Source: Shinella sp. CPCC 101442
GTDB taxonomy: Bacteria; Pseudomonadota; Alphaproteobacteria; Rhizobiales; Rhizobiaceae
Direction: 5' to 3'
DNA length: 64,000 nt
Assembly: GCF_024704725.1 (NCBI RefSeq)
Contig: NZ_JALIQS010000001.1
Coordinates: forward strand, 310,001-374,000
Part shown: positions 9,085 through 16,795 of the stretch, piece by piece
Layout of the letters: the number at the start of each line of letters is the position of its first letter
Numbering within the stretch: the stretch's first letter is position 1
Translations under genes and position numbers: made by a program
The notes under the pieces: generated by a model
Databases searched by the model: none
What the model was told of the DNA's origin: nothing
The model's input: only the letters and a program-made list of their open reading frames with translations

Positions 9085-9575
9085 GCTGTGTCCTCACCGG
9101 CGAAGGCGTCGAAATCCGCGCCCTTGATCATATGGATCAGCTCATCGCGGGAGTGGCGGATGCCGATCCGGTCGTAAAAGGCCTGCGCCCTCGGGTTCTC
9201 GACGTCGACCGAGAGGCGCATGTAACGCGCGCCCTTTTCCCGGCCGCGACGGGCCGCCGCATGCAGAAGCCGCTCTCCGATGCGCCGGCCGCGAAAAGCA
9301 TCCGCGACGAAAAGATCCTGCACATAGATGCCGGGCGTGCCCATCCAGGTCGAAAAGCTCGCAAACGTCAGGCAGAGACCGGCGAAGGCATTGTCCGCTT
9401 CCGCAAGCAGCACCTCGAAAGCCGCTACCGCACCAAACCCATGGTGCCTGATATCCTCGACCGTCGAGACGAATTTCGGCCCGGCCTTCATGCCGGCGGC
9501 CATGTCCCTCAGCCCCGCATGAATGGTTTCGGCGTCATCGACGAGCGCGAGCCGAATTCGAATGTTGTCCTGCAT
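9081..9575 (-). CDS. GNAT-family N-acetyltransferase
   Basis: A 164-residue GNAT enzyme. Motif A (VQDLFVADAFRGRRIGERLL) carries the pyrophosphate-binding R-G-x-x-I-G loop for acetyl-CoA, and motif B follows (YMRLSVDVENPRAQAFYDRI). It lies between the cleavage enzyme (9-base gap) and the deacetylase (4-base overlap) in the eight-gene operon. Diamine and small-molecule amine acetyltransferases share this layout. In context it may acetylate the terminal amine of the imported substrate to protect it before transamination. Substrate cannot be read from sequence. Confidence 0.85.
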   Translation of the reverse strand: MQDNIRIRLALVDDAETIHAGLRDMAAGMKAGPKFVSTVEDIRHHGFGAVAAFEVLLAEADNAFAGLCLTFASFSTWMGTPGIYVQDLFVADAFRGRRIGERLLHAAARRGREKGARYMRLSVDVENPRAQAFYDRIGIRHSRDELIHMIKGADFDAFAGEDTA

Positions 9576-9584
9576 GGTCTCTCC

Positions 9585-10514
9585 TCAGAACGCGACGCGG
9601 TCGCCGCCCTTGAGACCGAGCATAGCGCGCGCCTCGTCAGGCGTCGCGACTTCAAGCGACAGGCCTTCGAGGATCGCGCGGATTCGGCGAACCTGGACGG
9701 CGTTGGAGGTGGCAAGTTCGCGGCCATCGAACAGGCTGTCCTCCAGCCCGACGCGCACGCTGCCGCCCATGGTCGCTGCCATGGTGATCATCGGCGTCTG
9801 CTTGCGGCCTGCCGCCAGAACGGAGAAGCGGTAGTCGTCGCCGAACAGCTTGTCGGCGATGCGTTTCATATGCATCAGGTTCTCGGGGTCGGCCCCTATG
9901 CCGCCGAGAATGCCGAGGACGAACTGGATGAAGGGCGTGCCTGGTATCAGGCCGCGATCGCGAAAATGCGCGAGCGTGTAGAGATGCCCGACATCATAGC
10001 ATTCGAATTCGAAGCGCGTGCCGCAGCCCTCGCCGAGGCGTTTGAGGATCGTCTCGATGTCACCGAAGGTGTTGCGGAAGATCGTGCCGCGCGTCGCCTC
10101 CAGAAGTTCAGGCTCCCAGGCGTGCTGCCATTCGCGCGGGCGGTCCAGCATGGGGTAGAGGCCGAAATTCATCGAGCCCATGTTGAGCGAGCACATTTCC
10201 GGCTCGGCGGCGAGCGCTGCCGCCGTCCTGTCCTCCAGCGTCATCAAGGAGGAGCCACCCGTGGTGATGTTGATAACCGCATCGCTCGCCTGCTTGATGA
10301 CCGGCAGGAAGCGCATGAAGACCTTGGGATCGGCGGTAGGACGGCCGTTTTCCGGGTCGCGGGCATGCAGATGCAGGATCGAGGCCCCTGCCTCTGCCGC
10401 CTCGATGGCCTGGGCGGCGATGTCTTCCGGCTTGTAGGGAAGATGCGGCGACATGGAGGGCGTGTGCACCGAGCCGGTGACGGCGCAGGTGATGATGACC
10501 TTGTTGGATTTCAT
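9585..10514 (-). CDS. Beta-keto acid cleavage enzyme (BKACE, DUF849)
   Basis: A 309-residue protein of the BKACE family, whose prototype is 3-keto-5-aminohexanoate cleavage enzyme of lysine fermentation. The start MKSNKVIITCAVTGSVHTPS is typical. The zinc-binding HxH is seen in ILHLHARDPENGRPTADP (His48 and His50), and INITTGGSS is also conserved. The reaction is beta-keto acid plus acetyl-CoA giving acetoacetate plus a new acyl-CoA. The ATG at 10514 was chosen over a longer frame because it begins at the conserved N-terminus and has a GGGGC-type ribosome site. The aminotransferase immediately upstream (10-base gap) could make the beta-keto substrate from a beta-amino acid. Confidence 0.92.
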   Translation of the reverse strand: MKSNKVIITCAVTGSVHTPSMSPHLPYKPEDIAAQAIEAAEAGASILHLHARDPENGRPTADPKVFMRFLPVIKQASDAVINITTGGSSLMTLEDRTAAALAAEPEMCSLNMGSMNFGLYPMLDRPREWQHAWEPELLEATRGTIFRNTFGDIETILKRLGEGCGTRFEFECYDVGHLYTLAHFRDRGLIPGTPFIQFVLGILGGIGADPENLMHMKRIADKLFGDDYRFSVLAAGRKQTPMITMAATMGGSVRVGLEDSLFDGRELATSNAVQVRRIRAILEGLSLEVATPDEARAMLGLKGGDRVAF

Positions 10515-10524
10515 GGCCTGCCCC

Positions 10525-11895
10525 TTATTTTCGCACCGGCAAAGACAGCTCGCCGGCAAGCTGCGCCAGCGTCGCGTCGAGGATCGTGACAATCTCGCCG
10601 ACCTGTTCTTCCGTGGTGATCATCGGCGGGCAGACGAGGAAATGGTCGCCCTCCACGCCGCCGCGCGTGCGGCGCGAATAGATGATCAGGCCGCGTTCAT
10701 AGGCGATATCGACGACCCGCTGGTGCGCCTCCAGCGCCTTGGGCAACGGCGCCATGGTCTCGCGGTCGGAGACGAATTCGGCGGCGAGCAGCAGGCCTTT
10801 GCCGCGCACGTCACCAATAAAGGGATAACGTTCCGCCAATCCCTCAAGCTCGGCCTTCATCAGATCGCCGATGCGGGTGGCATTGCCGAGCAGATCCTGC
10901 CGCTCGATCTCGTCGAGCACGGCAAGGCCGGCGGCGCAGGCGAGCGGATTGCCGGCATAGGTGTAGCCATGGGCGAAGCCGCCGCGATCAAGCACCGGCT
11001 TGACCAGTTTCGAATGGGCGATCATCGCGCCGAGCGGGCAATAGCCGGCACCGAGCCCCTTGGAGAGCGCGATGATGTCAGGCCGGCAGTTCCAGTGATC
11101 GCCACCAAGATAGCGGCCGGTGCGGCCCGCGCCGCTCATCACTTCGTCATGGATCAGCAGGATGCCGTACTTGTCGCAGATCTCGCGAATGCGCGGATAG
11201 TAGCTGTCGGGCGCCACGAGTGCGCCGGTGGAGGCCCCGCCAATCGGCTCCATGATGAAGGCGAGCACGCTTTCGGCGCCCTCCTCCAGGATTTTTTCCT
11301 CCAGCATGTCGGCATAACGAAGCCCGCGCTCTTCCATCGAAAAGTTGTCGCGGTCGAGATAGGCGGTCGGGGCCTTGATGTGCGGCATGTCGCGCAGCAT
11401 CGGCAGGAAGGGCTTTTTCAGCTCGTCGTAGCCGGTGACGGCGAGCGCTCCGAGCGTCGAACCGTGATAGGAGGGGAAGCGCGAGATGACCTTCCAGCGT
11501 TCCGGCTGGTCGGTGGCGAGCGCCCATTGGCGGGCGAGCTTCAGGCAGGATTCCACCGCTTCAGAACCGCCGGAGACGAAGAACACCCGGTCAAGCCCCT
11601 CGGGCATATGGCCGGCAAGCCGGCGCGCCAGGTCTTCCGCCGGCTGGTTCTCGAAATGCAGGCGATAGGCGAAAGTCGCCTTGTCCATCTGCCGCTTCAT
11701 GGCGTCGAGCACATTGCGGTTGGAATGGCCGATATTGACGACCATCGCGCCGCTGGAGCCGTCGATGACCTTCCGGCCGTGCTCGTCCCAGATATAGATG
11801 CCCTCGGCGCGGTCGGCGAGCGGCCGACGCATGCGGGACTGGTAGAAGAGGTGCGATGCCGGGCGTTCACCGGGCGCAGTCGATTGCTGGCTCAT
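10525..11895 (-). CDS. Class III pyridoxal-phosphate aminotransferase
   Basis: A 456-residue fold-type I aminotransferase of the omega/beta-amino acid class. It has the phosphate-binding SGGSEAVE at 108-115, Asp250 in LLIHDEVMSGAGRTG that pairs with the pyridine nitrogen, and the Schiff-base Lys279 in ALSKGLGAGYCP. The family transaminates amino groups that are not alpha to the carboxylate, including beta-alanine, beta-lysine derivatives and diamines. It follows the ABC ATPase after 45 bases and precedes the cleavage enzyme, which needs a beta-keto acid. A beta-amino acid is therefore the natural substrate to propose. EC 2.6.1.65 (N6-acetyl-beta-lysine transaminase) is one specific possibility. 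Confidence 0.9.
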   Translation of the reverse strand: MSQQSTAPGERPASHLFYQSRMRRPLADRAEGIYIWDEHGRKVIDGSSGAMVVNIGHSNRNVLDAMKRQMDKATFAYRLHFENQPAEDLARRLAGHMPEGLDRVFFVSGGSEAVESCLKLARQWALATDQPERWKVISRFPSYHGSTLGALAVTGYDELKKPFLPMLRDMPHIKAPTAYLDRDNFSMEERGLRYADMLEEKILEEGAESVLAFIMEPIGGASTGALVAPDSYYPRIREICDKYGILLIHDEVMSGAGRTGRYLGGDHWNCRPDIIALSKGLGAGYCPLGAMIAHSKLVKPVLDRGGFAHGYTYAGNPLACAAGLAVLDEIERQDLLGNATRIGDLMKAELEGLAERYPFIGDVRGKGLLLAAEFVSDRETMAPLPKALEAHQRVVDIAYERGLIIYSRRTRGGVEGDHFLVCPPMITTEEQVGEIVTILDATLAQLAGELSLPVRK

Positions 11896-11940
11896 GATCG
11901 ATCCATTGAAAAAGATAAAAATGCAGCGGCCGGAGACAGT

Positions 11941-12705
11941 CTAGCCGTTGAGGAACTTCTTGAGGAAGCTGCGGGTGCGTTCCTGCACCGGATTTCGGAA
12001 GAGATCGTCGGGCTTGCCCTCCTCGACGACCGCGCCATCCGCCATGAAGATCACCCGGTCGGCGACTTCGGCGGCAAAGCGCATCTCGTGGGTGACGATC
12101 ACCATGGTCATGTGCTCGGCCGCGAGTTGCTTCATGACGAGGTTCACCTCGTCCACCAGCTCCGGATCGAGCGCCGAGGTCGCCTCGTCGAACAGCATCA
12201 CCTTCGGCTGCATGGCGAGCGCTCGCGCAATGGCGACACGCTGCTTCTGCCCACCGGAAAGGCGCGCCGGGAACGCGTCGATCTTGTCGGCGAGCCCTAC
12301 CTTGTCGAGCATCTTCAGGGCGAGCGCCCGCGCGTCCACCTTCGCCATGCCCTTCAGCTTCATCGGGGCGATGGCGATGTTTTCCGCCACGCTCAGATGC
12401 GGGAAGAGGTTAAAATGCTGGAACACCATGCCCATCTGCTGGCGCACGCTGTTGATGTGCTTTTCGAAGGCGCGACGGGGGAGCGTCTGGTTGACCTTGA
12501 CGCCATCCAGCCACACCTCGCCGCCGTCGAGCGTTTCCAGATGGTTGATCGAGCGCAGCAGCGTGCTCTTGCCCGAACCGCTCGGACCGATCACGGCGAC
12601 GATCTGGCCGCGCGCCACGCTGAAATCGATGCCCTTCAGCACCTCCAGCGGCCCGAAGAATTTGCGCGCGCCGCGCACCTCGATCATCGGACGGACATCG
12701 GTCAT
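11941..12705 (-). CDS. Polar amino acid ABC transporter ATP-binding protein (GlnQ/HisP type)
   Basis: A 254-residue ATPase with Walker [11 protein letters not shown]-loop [17 protein letters not shown], signature LSGGQKQR, Walker [13 protein letters not shown] and the H-loop [13 protein letters not shown]. The overall pattern is that of polar amino acid uptake systems such as GlnQ, HisP and OccP. It overlaps the upstream permease gene by 4 bases. It serves two permeases, as in histidine/opine and lysine/arginine/ornithine systems, so a basic or omega-amino acid ligand is plausible. Confidence 0.93.
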   Translation of the reverse strand: MTDVRPMIEVRGARKFFGPLEVLKGIDFSVARGQIVAVIGPSGSGKSTLLRSINHLETLDGGEVWLDGVKVNQTLPRRAFEKHINSVRQQMGMVFQHFNLFPHLSVAENIAIAPMKLKGMAKVDARALALKMLDKVGLADKIDAFPARLSGGQKQRVAIARALAMQPKVMLFDEATSALDPELVDEVNLVMKQLAAEHMTMVIVTHEMRFAAEVADRVIFMADGAVVEEGKPDDLFRNPVQERTRSFLKKFLNG

Positions 12706-13361
12706 CGCGAAAGCTCCACTTTCCGTTCGATCCTGCCGAGGACCGCTTCGAGAATGAGATTGAGGACGTAATAGAGGGCGGCGGCCGTCAGGTAGAATTC
12801 GAAGGGCCGGTAGGTCTCGCTGATGACGAGCTGGGCGCTGTGCACCAGTTCGGCGATGCCGATCATCGAGACGATCGAGCTTTCCTTCAGGAGCGCGATC
12901 ATCATGTTGCCGACGGCCGGCACCGTGTTGCGCAGCGCCTGCGGCACGACGATGTAGAGCCGCGTCTGCCAGGCGCCGAAGCCGAGCGAGCGCGCCGCTT
13001 CCGTCTGCCCTTTATCCAGCGAGACAATGCCGGCGCGAAAAATATCGGCGTTGTAGACGGCGAAATGCAGGCTGAGGCCGATGATGCCGGACCAGAGGGC
13101 CGGGATATCGATGCCGATCTGCACGAGGCCGAAATAGATCAGGAACAGCTGCAAGAGCAGCGGCGTGCCCATGAAGAGCCACATGAAGAGGCGCACGGGG
13201 TAGCGCACCACGGGCGACGCATAGAGCACGATGAGGGCAAAGCCCATGCCGGCGATGATGCTGAAGAGGGCGGAGACGACGGAGATGACGACCGTCCACC
13301 ACAGGCCCTTGCCGATCAGCGGCAGATATTCCGGAACGATGCTGAAATCGAGACCCTGCAT
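12702..13361 (-). CDS. Amino acid ABC transporter permease
   Basis: A 219-residue HisM/HisQ-type permease. Hydrophobic segments include [20 protein letters not shown] and [18 protein letters not shown]. The EAA loop reads [25 protein letters not shown]. It sits 3 bases after the other permease and overlaps the ATPase gene by 4 bases. Together the two make a heterodimeric channel for polar amino acids. Confidence 0.9.
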   Translation of the reverse strand: MQGLDFSIVPEYLPLIGKGLWWTVVISVVSALFSIIAGMGFALIVLYASPVVRYPVRLFMWLFMGTPLLLQLFLIYFGLVQIGIDIPALWSGIIGLSLHFAVYNADIFRAGIVSLDKGQTEAARSLGFGAWQTRLYIVVPQALRNTVPAVGNMMIALLKESSIVSMIGIAELVHSAQLVISETYRPFEFYLTAAALYYVLNLILEAVLGRIERKVELSR

Positions 13362-13364
13362 GGC

Positions 13365-14015
13365 TTACGCCTCCTCGGCATAGGCACGGTCGAGCCTGTC
13401 GATGACAAGCGTCAGGCCGTAGACCATGATCATGTAGAGCACCGCCGTCACCGCGAAGATCTCGAAGGGCTTGTAGGTGGAGCCGATGAAACGCTGCGCC
13501 GTATAGGTGAGCTCCACGACCGAGATGGTGGCGACGAGCGCCGTGCCCTTGACCAGCGCAACGGCATTGACGCCGAGCGGGCGGATCATCAATTTGGCGG
13601 CCTGCGGCAGCACGATCCAGCGCATGGACTGGCCCTCGCCGAAACCGAGCGAGCGCGCCGCCTCCATCTGGCCGCGATCCACCGACAGCACGCCGCCACG
13701 GATCGATTCCGCCATATAGGCCGCGATGTTGAGGCCGAGCGCGATGGCGCCCGCCGCGAAGGGCTCGAGCTGGATGCCGATCTGCGGGCCGCCGAAATAG
13801 AGCAGGAAGATCTGGAGAAGTGCCGGCGTGCCGCGAAAGACGCTGACATAGGCAGTGCCGATGAAGCGCAGCACCGCCAGATGCGAAAGCCGCAGGCCCG
13901 CGATCAGCGCCGCCACGGCAAGACCGAGGACCAGCGAAAGCAGCGAGAGCTGAACGGTCGTCCAGGCCGCCTGGACGAAGACAGGGATGATGCGGCCGAT
14001 GAGAGCGATGTCCAT
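13365..14015 (-). CDS. Amino acid ABC transporter permease
   Basis: A 216-residue permease paralogous to its neighbour, with segments such as VQLSLLSLVLGLAVAALIAG and an EAA loop [21 protein letters not shown]. It is the second gene of the eight-gene operon, 76 bases after the binding-protein gene. A strong hairpin lies in that gap and probably sets the ratio of binding protein to channel. Confidence 0.9.
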   Translation of the reverse strand: MDIALIGRIIPVFVQAAWTTVQLSLLSLVLGLAVAALIAGLRLSHLAVLRFIGTAYVSVFRGTPALLQIFLLYFGGPQIGIQLEPFAAGAIALGLNIAAYMAESIRGGVLSVDRGQMEAARSLGFGEGQSMRWIVLPQAAKLMIRPLGVNAVALVKGTALVATISVVELTYTAQRFIGSTYKPFEIFAVTAVLYMIMVYGLTLVIDRLDRAYAEEA

Positions 14016-14039
14016 TCCCGGATCCTCGGCAATCGGTCA

Positions 14040-14071
14040 GGCTGTCCGGCGCGATTTCCCGCCGGACAGCC
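14040..14071 (-). repeat. Intercistronic GC hairpin after the amino-acid binding-protein gene
   Basis: GGCTGTCCGGCG (14040-14051) pairs perfectly with CGCCGGACAGCC (14060-14071) around an 8-base loop. No T-run follows in the minus direction, so it is not a full terminator. Such hairpins after the binding-protein cistron usually protect the upstream message from 3' exonucleases or attenuate read-through. It is one of four similar cases in this window. Confidence 0.75.
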
Positions 14072-14091
14072 GTCTCAGGATGCGAAAACGA

Positions 14092-14877
14092 TCAGCGGAT
14101 GTCCGAGCCGACCCACTTCATGGCGATGGCCTCGTAGGTGCCGTCGGCCATCATGTCGTCGAGCGCCTTCTGCATGGCGGCCTTCAGCTCGGGATTGCCC
14201 TTGCGGATGGCGATGCCGATCTTGTCCTCGGTGCCTGCAAATTCCGGCACGTCGAGCTTGGTGAACTTCTCGCCGGTTTCCTTGATGGCGATCGAGACCG
14301 GAACGGCATCGACGATCATCGCCTGGATACGGCCGGCCTTCAGCTCGAGGAAGAGTTCCGGCAGGCCCTTGTAGGTGCGGATTTCCCAGCCGCCGCGCTC
14401 GCGGGCCCACTTCTCGTGGGTTTCGCCGAGCGTCACGCCGATCGTCTTGTCCTTGAGGTCGTCGATCGACTTGACCTCGGAACCCTCGACAACGAAGACA
14501 CCGCGGCCGGACTTGTAATAGGGACCGACGAAATCGACGGCCTTTTCACGCTCCGGCGTGATGGTCATGCTGCCGATGACCGAGTCGTATTTGCCGGCAA
14601 GCAGACCCGCGATAATACCGTCCCAGGCGGTGCTGAGGCCGGTGCCCTTCACGCCGAGACGCTTGGCGATCTCGTTGCCGATATCGACGTCGAAGCCGAC
14701 CGTCTGGTTGCTGTCATCGACGAAGCTGAAGGGCGGATAGGCGCCGCTGTTGGCGAACTTGAATTCGCCTGCCGCCTTGACGGTTTCCAGATCGTCCGCG
14801 CTCGCCGCGAAGGGCGTCGCGAGAACCGAGAAGGCAAGGCCGGCGGCCATGGCGCAGGATAGAATGCTTTTGAACAT
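14092..14877 (-). CDS. Periplasmic amino-acid-binding protein (SBP family 3)
   Basis: A 261-residue family 3 solute-binding protein. A signal peptide of about 24 residues (MFKSILSCAMAAGLAFSVLA, cleavage after ASA) is followed by DDLETVKAAGEFKFANSGAYPPFSFVD. The conserved VGFDVDIGNEIAKRLG and the internal SMTITPEREKAVDFVGPYYK segments are present. The ATG at 14877 begins at the signal peptide. It is the promoter-proximal gene of an operon running leftwards through two permeases, the ATPase, the aminotransferase, the cleavage enzyme, the acetyltransferase and the deacetylase. The ligand is probably a cationic or omega-amino acid that feeds those enzymes. Confidence 0.9.
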   Translation of the reverse strand: MFKSILSCAMAAGLAFSVLATPFAASADDLETVKAAGEFKFANSGAYPPFSFVDDSNQTVGFDVDIGNEIAKRLGVKGTGLSTAWDGIIAGLLAGKYDSVIGSMTITPEREKAVDFVGPYYKSGRGVFVVEGSEVKSIDDLKDKTIGVTLGETHEKWARERGGWEIRTYKGLPELFLELKAGRIQAMIVDAVPVSIAIKETGEKFTKLDVPEFAGTEDKIGIAIRKGNPELKAAMQKALDDMMADGTYEAIAMKWVGSDIR

Positions 14878-14953
14878 GTTCGTTCCCCTTGTTGCTGGCG
14901 GGGAAGATCGGGCATGCCCATACATTACACAAATAGATAGTCAAAATGCCAAA

Positions 14954-14970
14954 CATTCCGCAAAGGAATG
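14954..14970 (-). terminator. Possible weak terminator after the CDF gene
   Basis: CATTCC and GGAATG form a 6-bp stem with a 5-base loop two bases beyond the stop of the minus-strand CDF gene. The following minus-strand sequence is T-rich (TTTGGCATTTT). The stem is short, so confidence is low. It also lies in the promoter region of the amino-acid operon, about 80 bases upstream of that gene's start. Confidence 0.4.
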
Positions 14971-14971
14971 C

Positions 14972-15895
14972 TCAATCCGCCCATTCCGGATCGGTCGTAA
15001 AGGCAATGGTAAGCCAGCGATCCGGGCCTTCATCGCCGATTGCAATGCCGATTTCATCGCGAATCCGATCCCAATCCTGCAATTTCCGCGCCGGAAAATT
15101 CTCGGGGACAATGAAATAGAGCTCGATCTGCCGGCCCCGGCCGACGCGGGCGACATAAGCGCGGTAGGAGAGAAAACCGTGTTTTTCGACAATCGCTTTG
15201 GCGACCGTGTCGACATGGCCTTTCAGATCCACCGGGGTGACGAGCAGGATATCGGCGAGCGCCTGGCGTATGGTGCCGGCGGGAATGGGAATGATAACGA
15301 TGCAGACGAGCGCCAGCGCCACCGGGTCGATATAGGGCGAGAGCCATTCATGCTGCGTGCCCTGGATGAAATAGCCGATGACGAAGGCGACGAGCAGCGC
15401 GCTCGTCAACCCCGCCGACATGATCCAGGCCTTGGCGTCGAGCGCTACGAAATCCGATTGGATCGTACGGTTCGCCCGCGTGCCGATGATCGCCATGGTA
15501 ACCGTGACCGCGATCGTCACGACGGCATAGATGATCGCCTGGTCGAAATTGAGCGCCCGTCCACCGTCCATGATGGAGCCGATGGCATTGATCAGCGCGT
15601 AGATGGCCGCGCCCGTCAGCATGATGCCGTTGAGGCCGAGCACCATCGGCTCGAGATGCCAGAAGCCCATGGTGAAGTGCTTGACGAAACGCCCCTTGCC
15701 GCTGCCGGAGGCCGAGGCGGCGATGAGGTTCGAGACGAGCAGCGCGACGATGGTCATGACGGCGTCCGTCAGGGCGTAGACCCCATCGAAGACGATGGCG
15801 AAGGAACCCGAGAGGATACCGAACAGGATGCCGACGCCGGCCAGCACGATGGTGACAGCGATGGAAATGCGCAGCAGCCCCTGTTCCGTGGTCAT
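14972..15895 (-). CDS. Cation diffusion facilitator family protein, divergent
   Basis: A 307-residue CDF-type membrane protein with six hydrophobic segments and a soluble C-terminal domain (VDTVAKAIVEKHGFLSYRAYVAR and QIELYFIVPENF). The second membrane segment reads FDGVYALTD: Asp37 and Asp44 align with the family but the usual metal-binding His is Tyr40. In the fifth segment (ALDAKAWIMSAGL) the usual His-x-x-x-Asp pair aligns with Ile158 and Gly162. Transport of zinc or manganese by the canonical site is therefore doubtful, and the protein belongs to a variant subgroup. It lies upstream of the amino-acid operon on the same strand, and no regulator is adjacent. Confidence 0.8.
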   Translation of the reverse strand: MTTEQGLLRISIAVTIVLAGVGILFGILSGSFAIVFDGVYALTDAVMTIVALLVSNLIAASASGSGKGRFVKHFTMGFWHLEPMVLGLNGIMLTGAAIYALINAIGSIMDGGRALNFDQAIIYAVVTIAVTVTMAIIGTRANRTIQSDFVALDAKAWIMSAGLTSALLVAFVIGYFIQGTQHEWLSPYIDPVALALVCIVIIPIPAGTIRQALADILLVTPVDLKGHVDTVAKAIVEKHGFLSYRAYVARVGRGRQIELYFIVPENFPARKLQDWDRIRDEIGIAIGDEGPDRWLTIAFTTDPEWAD

Positions 15896-16048
15896 GGATC
15901 CGCCCTTTCGCGTGTTCGATGGTCTTTGCCGCTTATAGCCTCAGGCACGGCCAAATTCCAACTTCTGCATGATCCGGATTTACACATTTAATTTTCTAAT
16001 GGCGCCGCCCCCTGCTAGTTTCACCTTCACAAACCAATGGGATAGCGC

Positions 16049-16717
16049 ATGCTGAAATTCTTCCTGCTGTCGGCCTGGCTCTTCCTTGCGGCCCTCTGCT
16101 CTCCCCTTCTTGCTGCCGGTGACGCCATGGATCTTCAACTGCACAAGGCCGCCGCCGCCAATGATGTCGCCGCGATCAAGACCATGCTCGACAAGGGCGC
16201 GGCAATCGAGGCGCGCGACGGCAGCGGTGCCACGGCACTTCTCGTCGCCACTCATGCCAACAAGGTGGATGCCGCCCGCGCACTGATCGATGCCGGCGCC
16301 GACGTCAATGCCAAGGACGATATCGAGGACAGCCCCTATCTCTATGCCGGAGCCCGCGGGCACCTGGAAATCCTCAAGCTGGCGCTCACCCACGGTGCCG
16401 ATCTCAAAAGCATCAACCGCTACGGCGGCACGGCGCTCATCCCCGCCTCCGAGCGCGGCCATGTCGAGACGGTCGAGACGCTGATCAAGGCAGGCGTCGA
16501 TGTCGACCATGTCAACCGGCTTGGCTGGACGGCCCTTCTCGAGGCCATCATCCTCGGCGATGGCGGGCGGCGCCATGTCGAAATCGCCGATCTGTTGATA
16601 AAGGCCGGCGCGAACGTCAACCTCGCGGACAATGACGGCATTACGCCGCTCCAGCACGCGCGGGGGCGCGGCTTCGGCGAGATCGTTGCTCTTCTCGAAA
16701 AGGCGGGGGCGAAATAG
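16049..16717 (+). CDS. Secreted ankyrin-repeat protein
   Basis: A 222-residue protein with a signal peptide (residues 1-23, MLKFFLLSAWLFLAALCSPLLAA written in two parts as MLKFFLLSAW and LFLAALCSPLLAA) and about five ankyrin repeats. Repeat units are recognisable as GATALLVATHANKVDAARAL, ALIDAGADVNAKDD, GHLEILKLALTHGADL, GHVETVETLIKAGVDV and VEIADLLIKAGANVNLADND. Ankyrin domains mediate protein binding; the partner is probably periplasmic. It is a single gene with its own start region, 78 bases before the ureidoglycine aminohydrolase gene, and could be co-transcribed with it. Confidence 0.88.
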   Translation: MLKFFLLSAWLFLAALCSPLLAAGDAMDLQLHKAAAANDVAAIKTMLDKGAAIEARDGSGATALLVATHANKVDAARALIDAGADVNAKDDIEDSPYLYAGARGHLEILKLALTHGADLKSINRYGGTALIPASERGHVETVETLIKAGVDVDHVNRLGWTALLEAIILGDGGRRHVEIADLLIKAGANVNLADNDGITPLQHARGRGFGEIVALLEKAGAK

Positions 16718-16795
16718 CGCTCTCCAAGAACAGCGCGGCGGCCAACGCCGTGTTCATAAAATATCGGAAACACTCACATCAAAGGGCCTGAGACG

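Noticed and set aside
10453-12771. Long plus-strand open frame opposite the aminotransferase and ABC ATPase genes
   Set aside because: It spans several well-supported minus-strand genes and their junctions, has no ribosome site and no recognisable domain.
14878-14971. Riboswitch upstream of the amino-acid binding-protein gene
   Set aside because: The leader is under 100 bases and only a 6-bp hairpin, better explained as the end of the CDF gene, is present.
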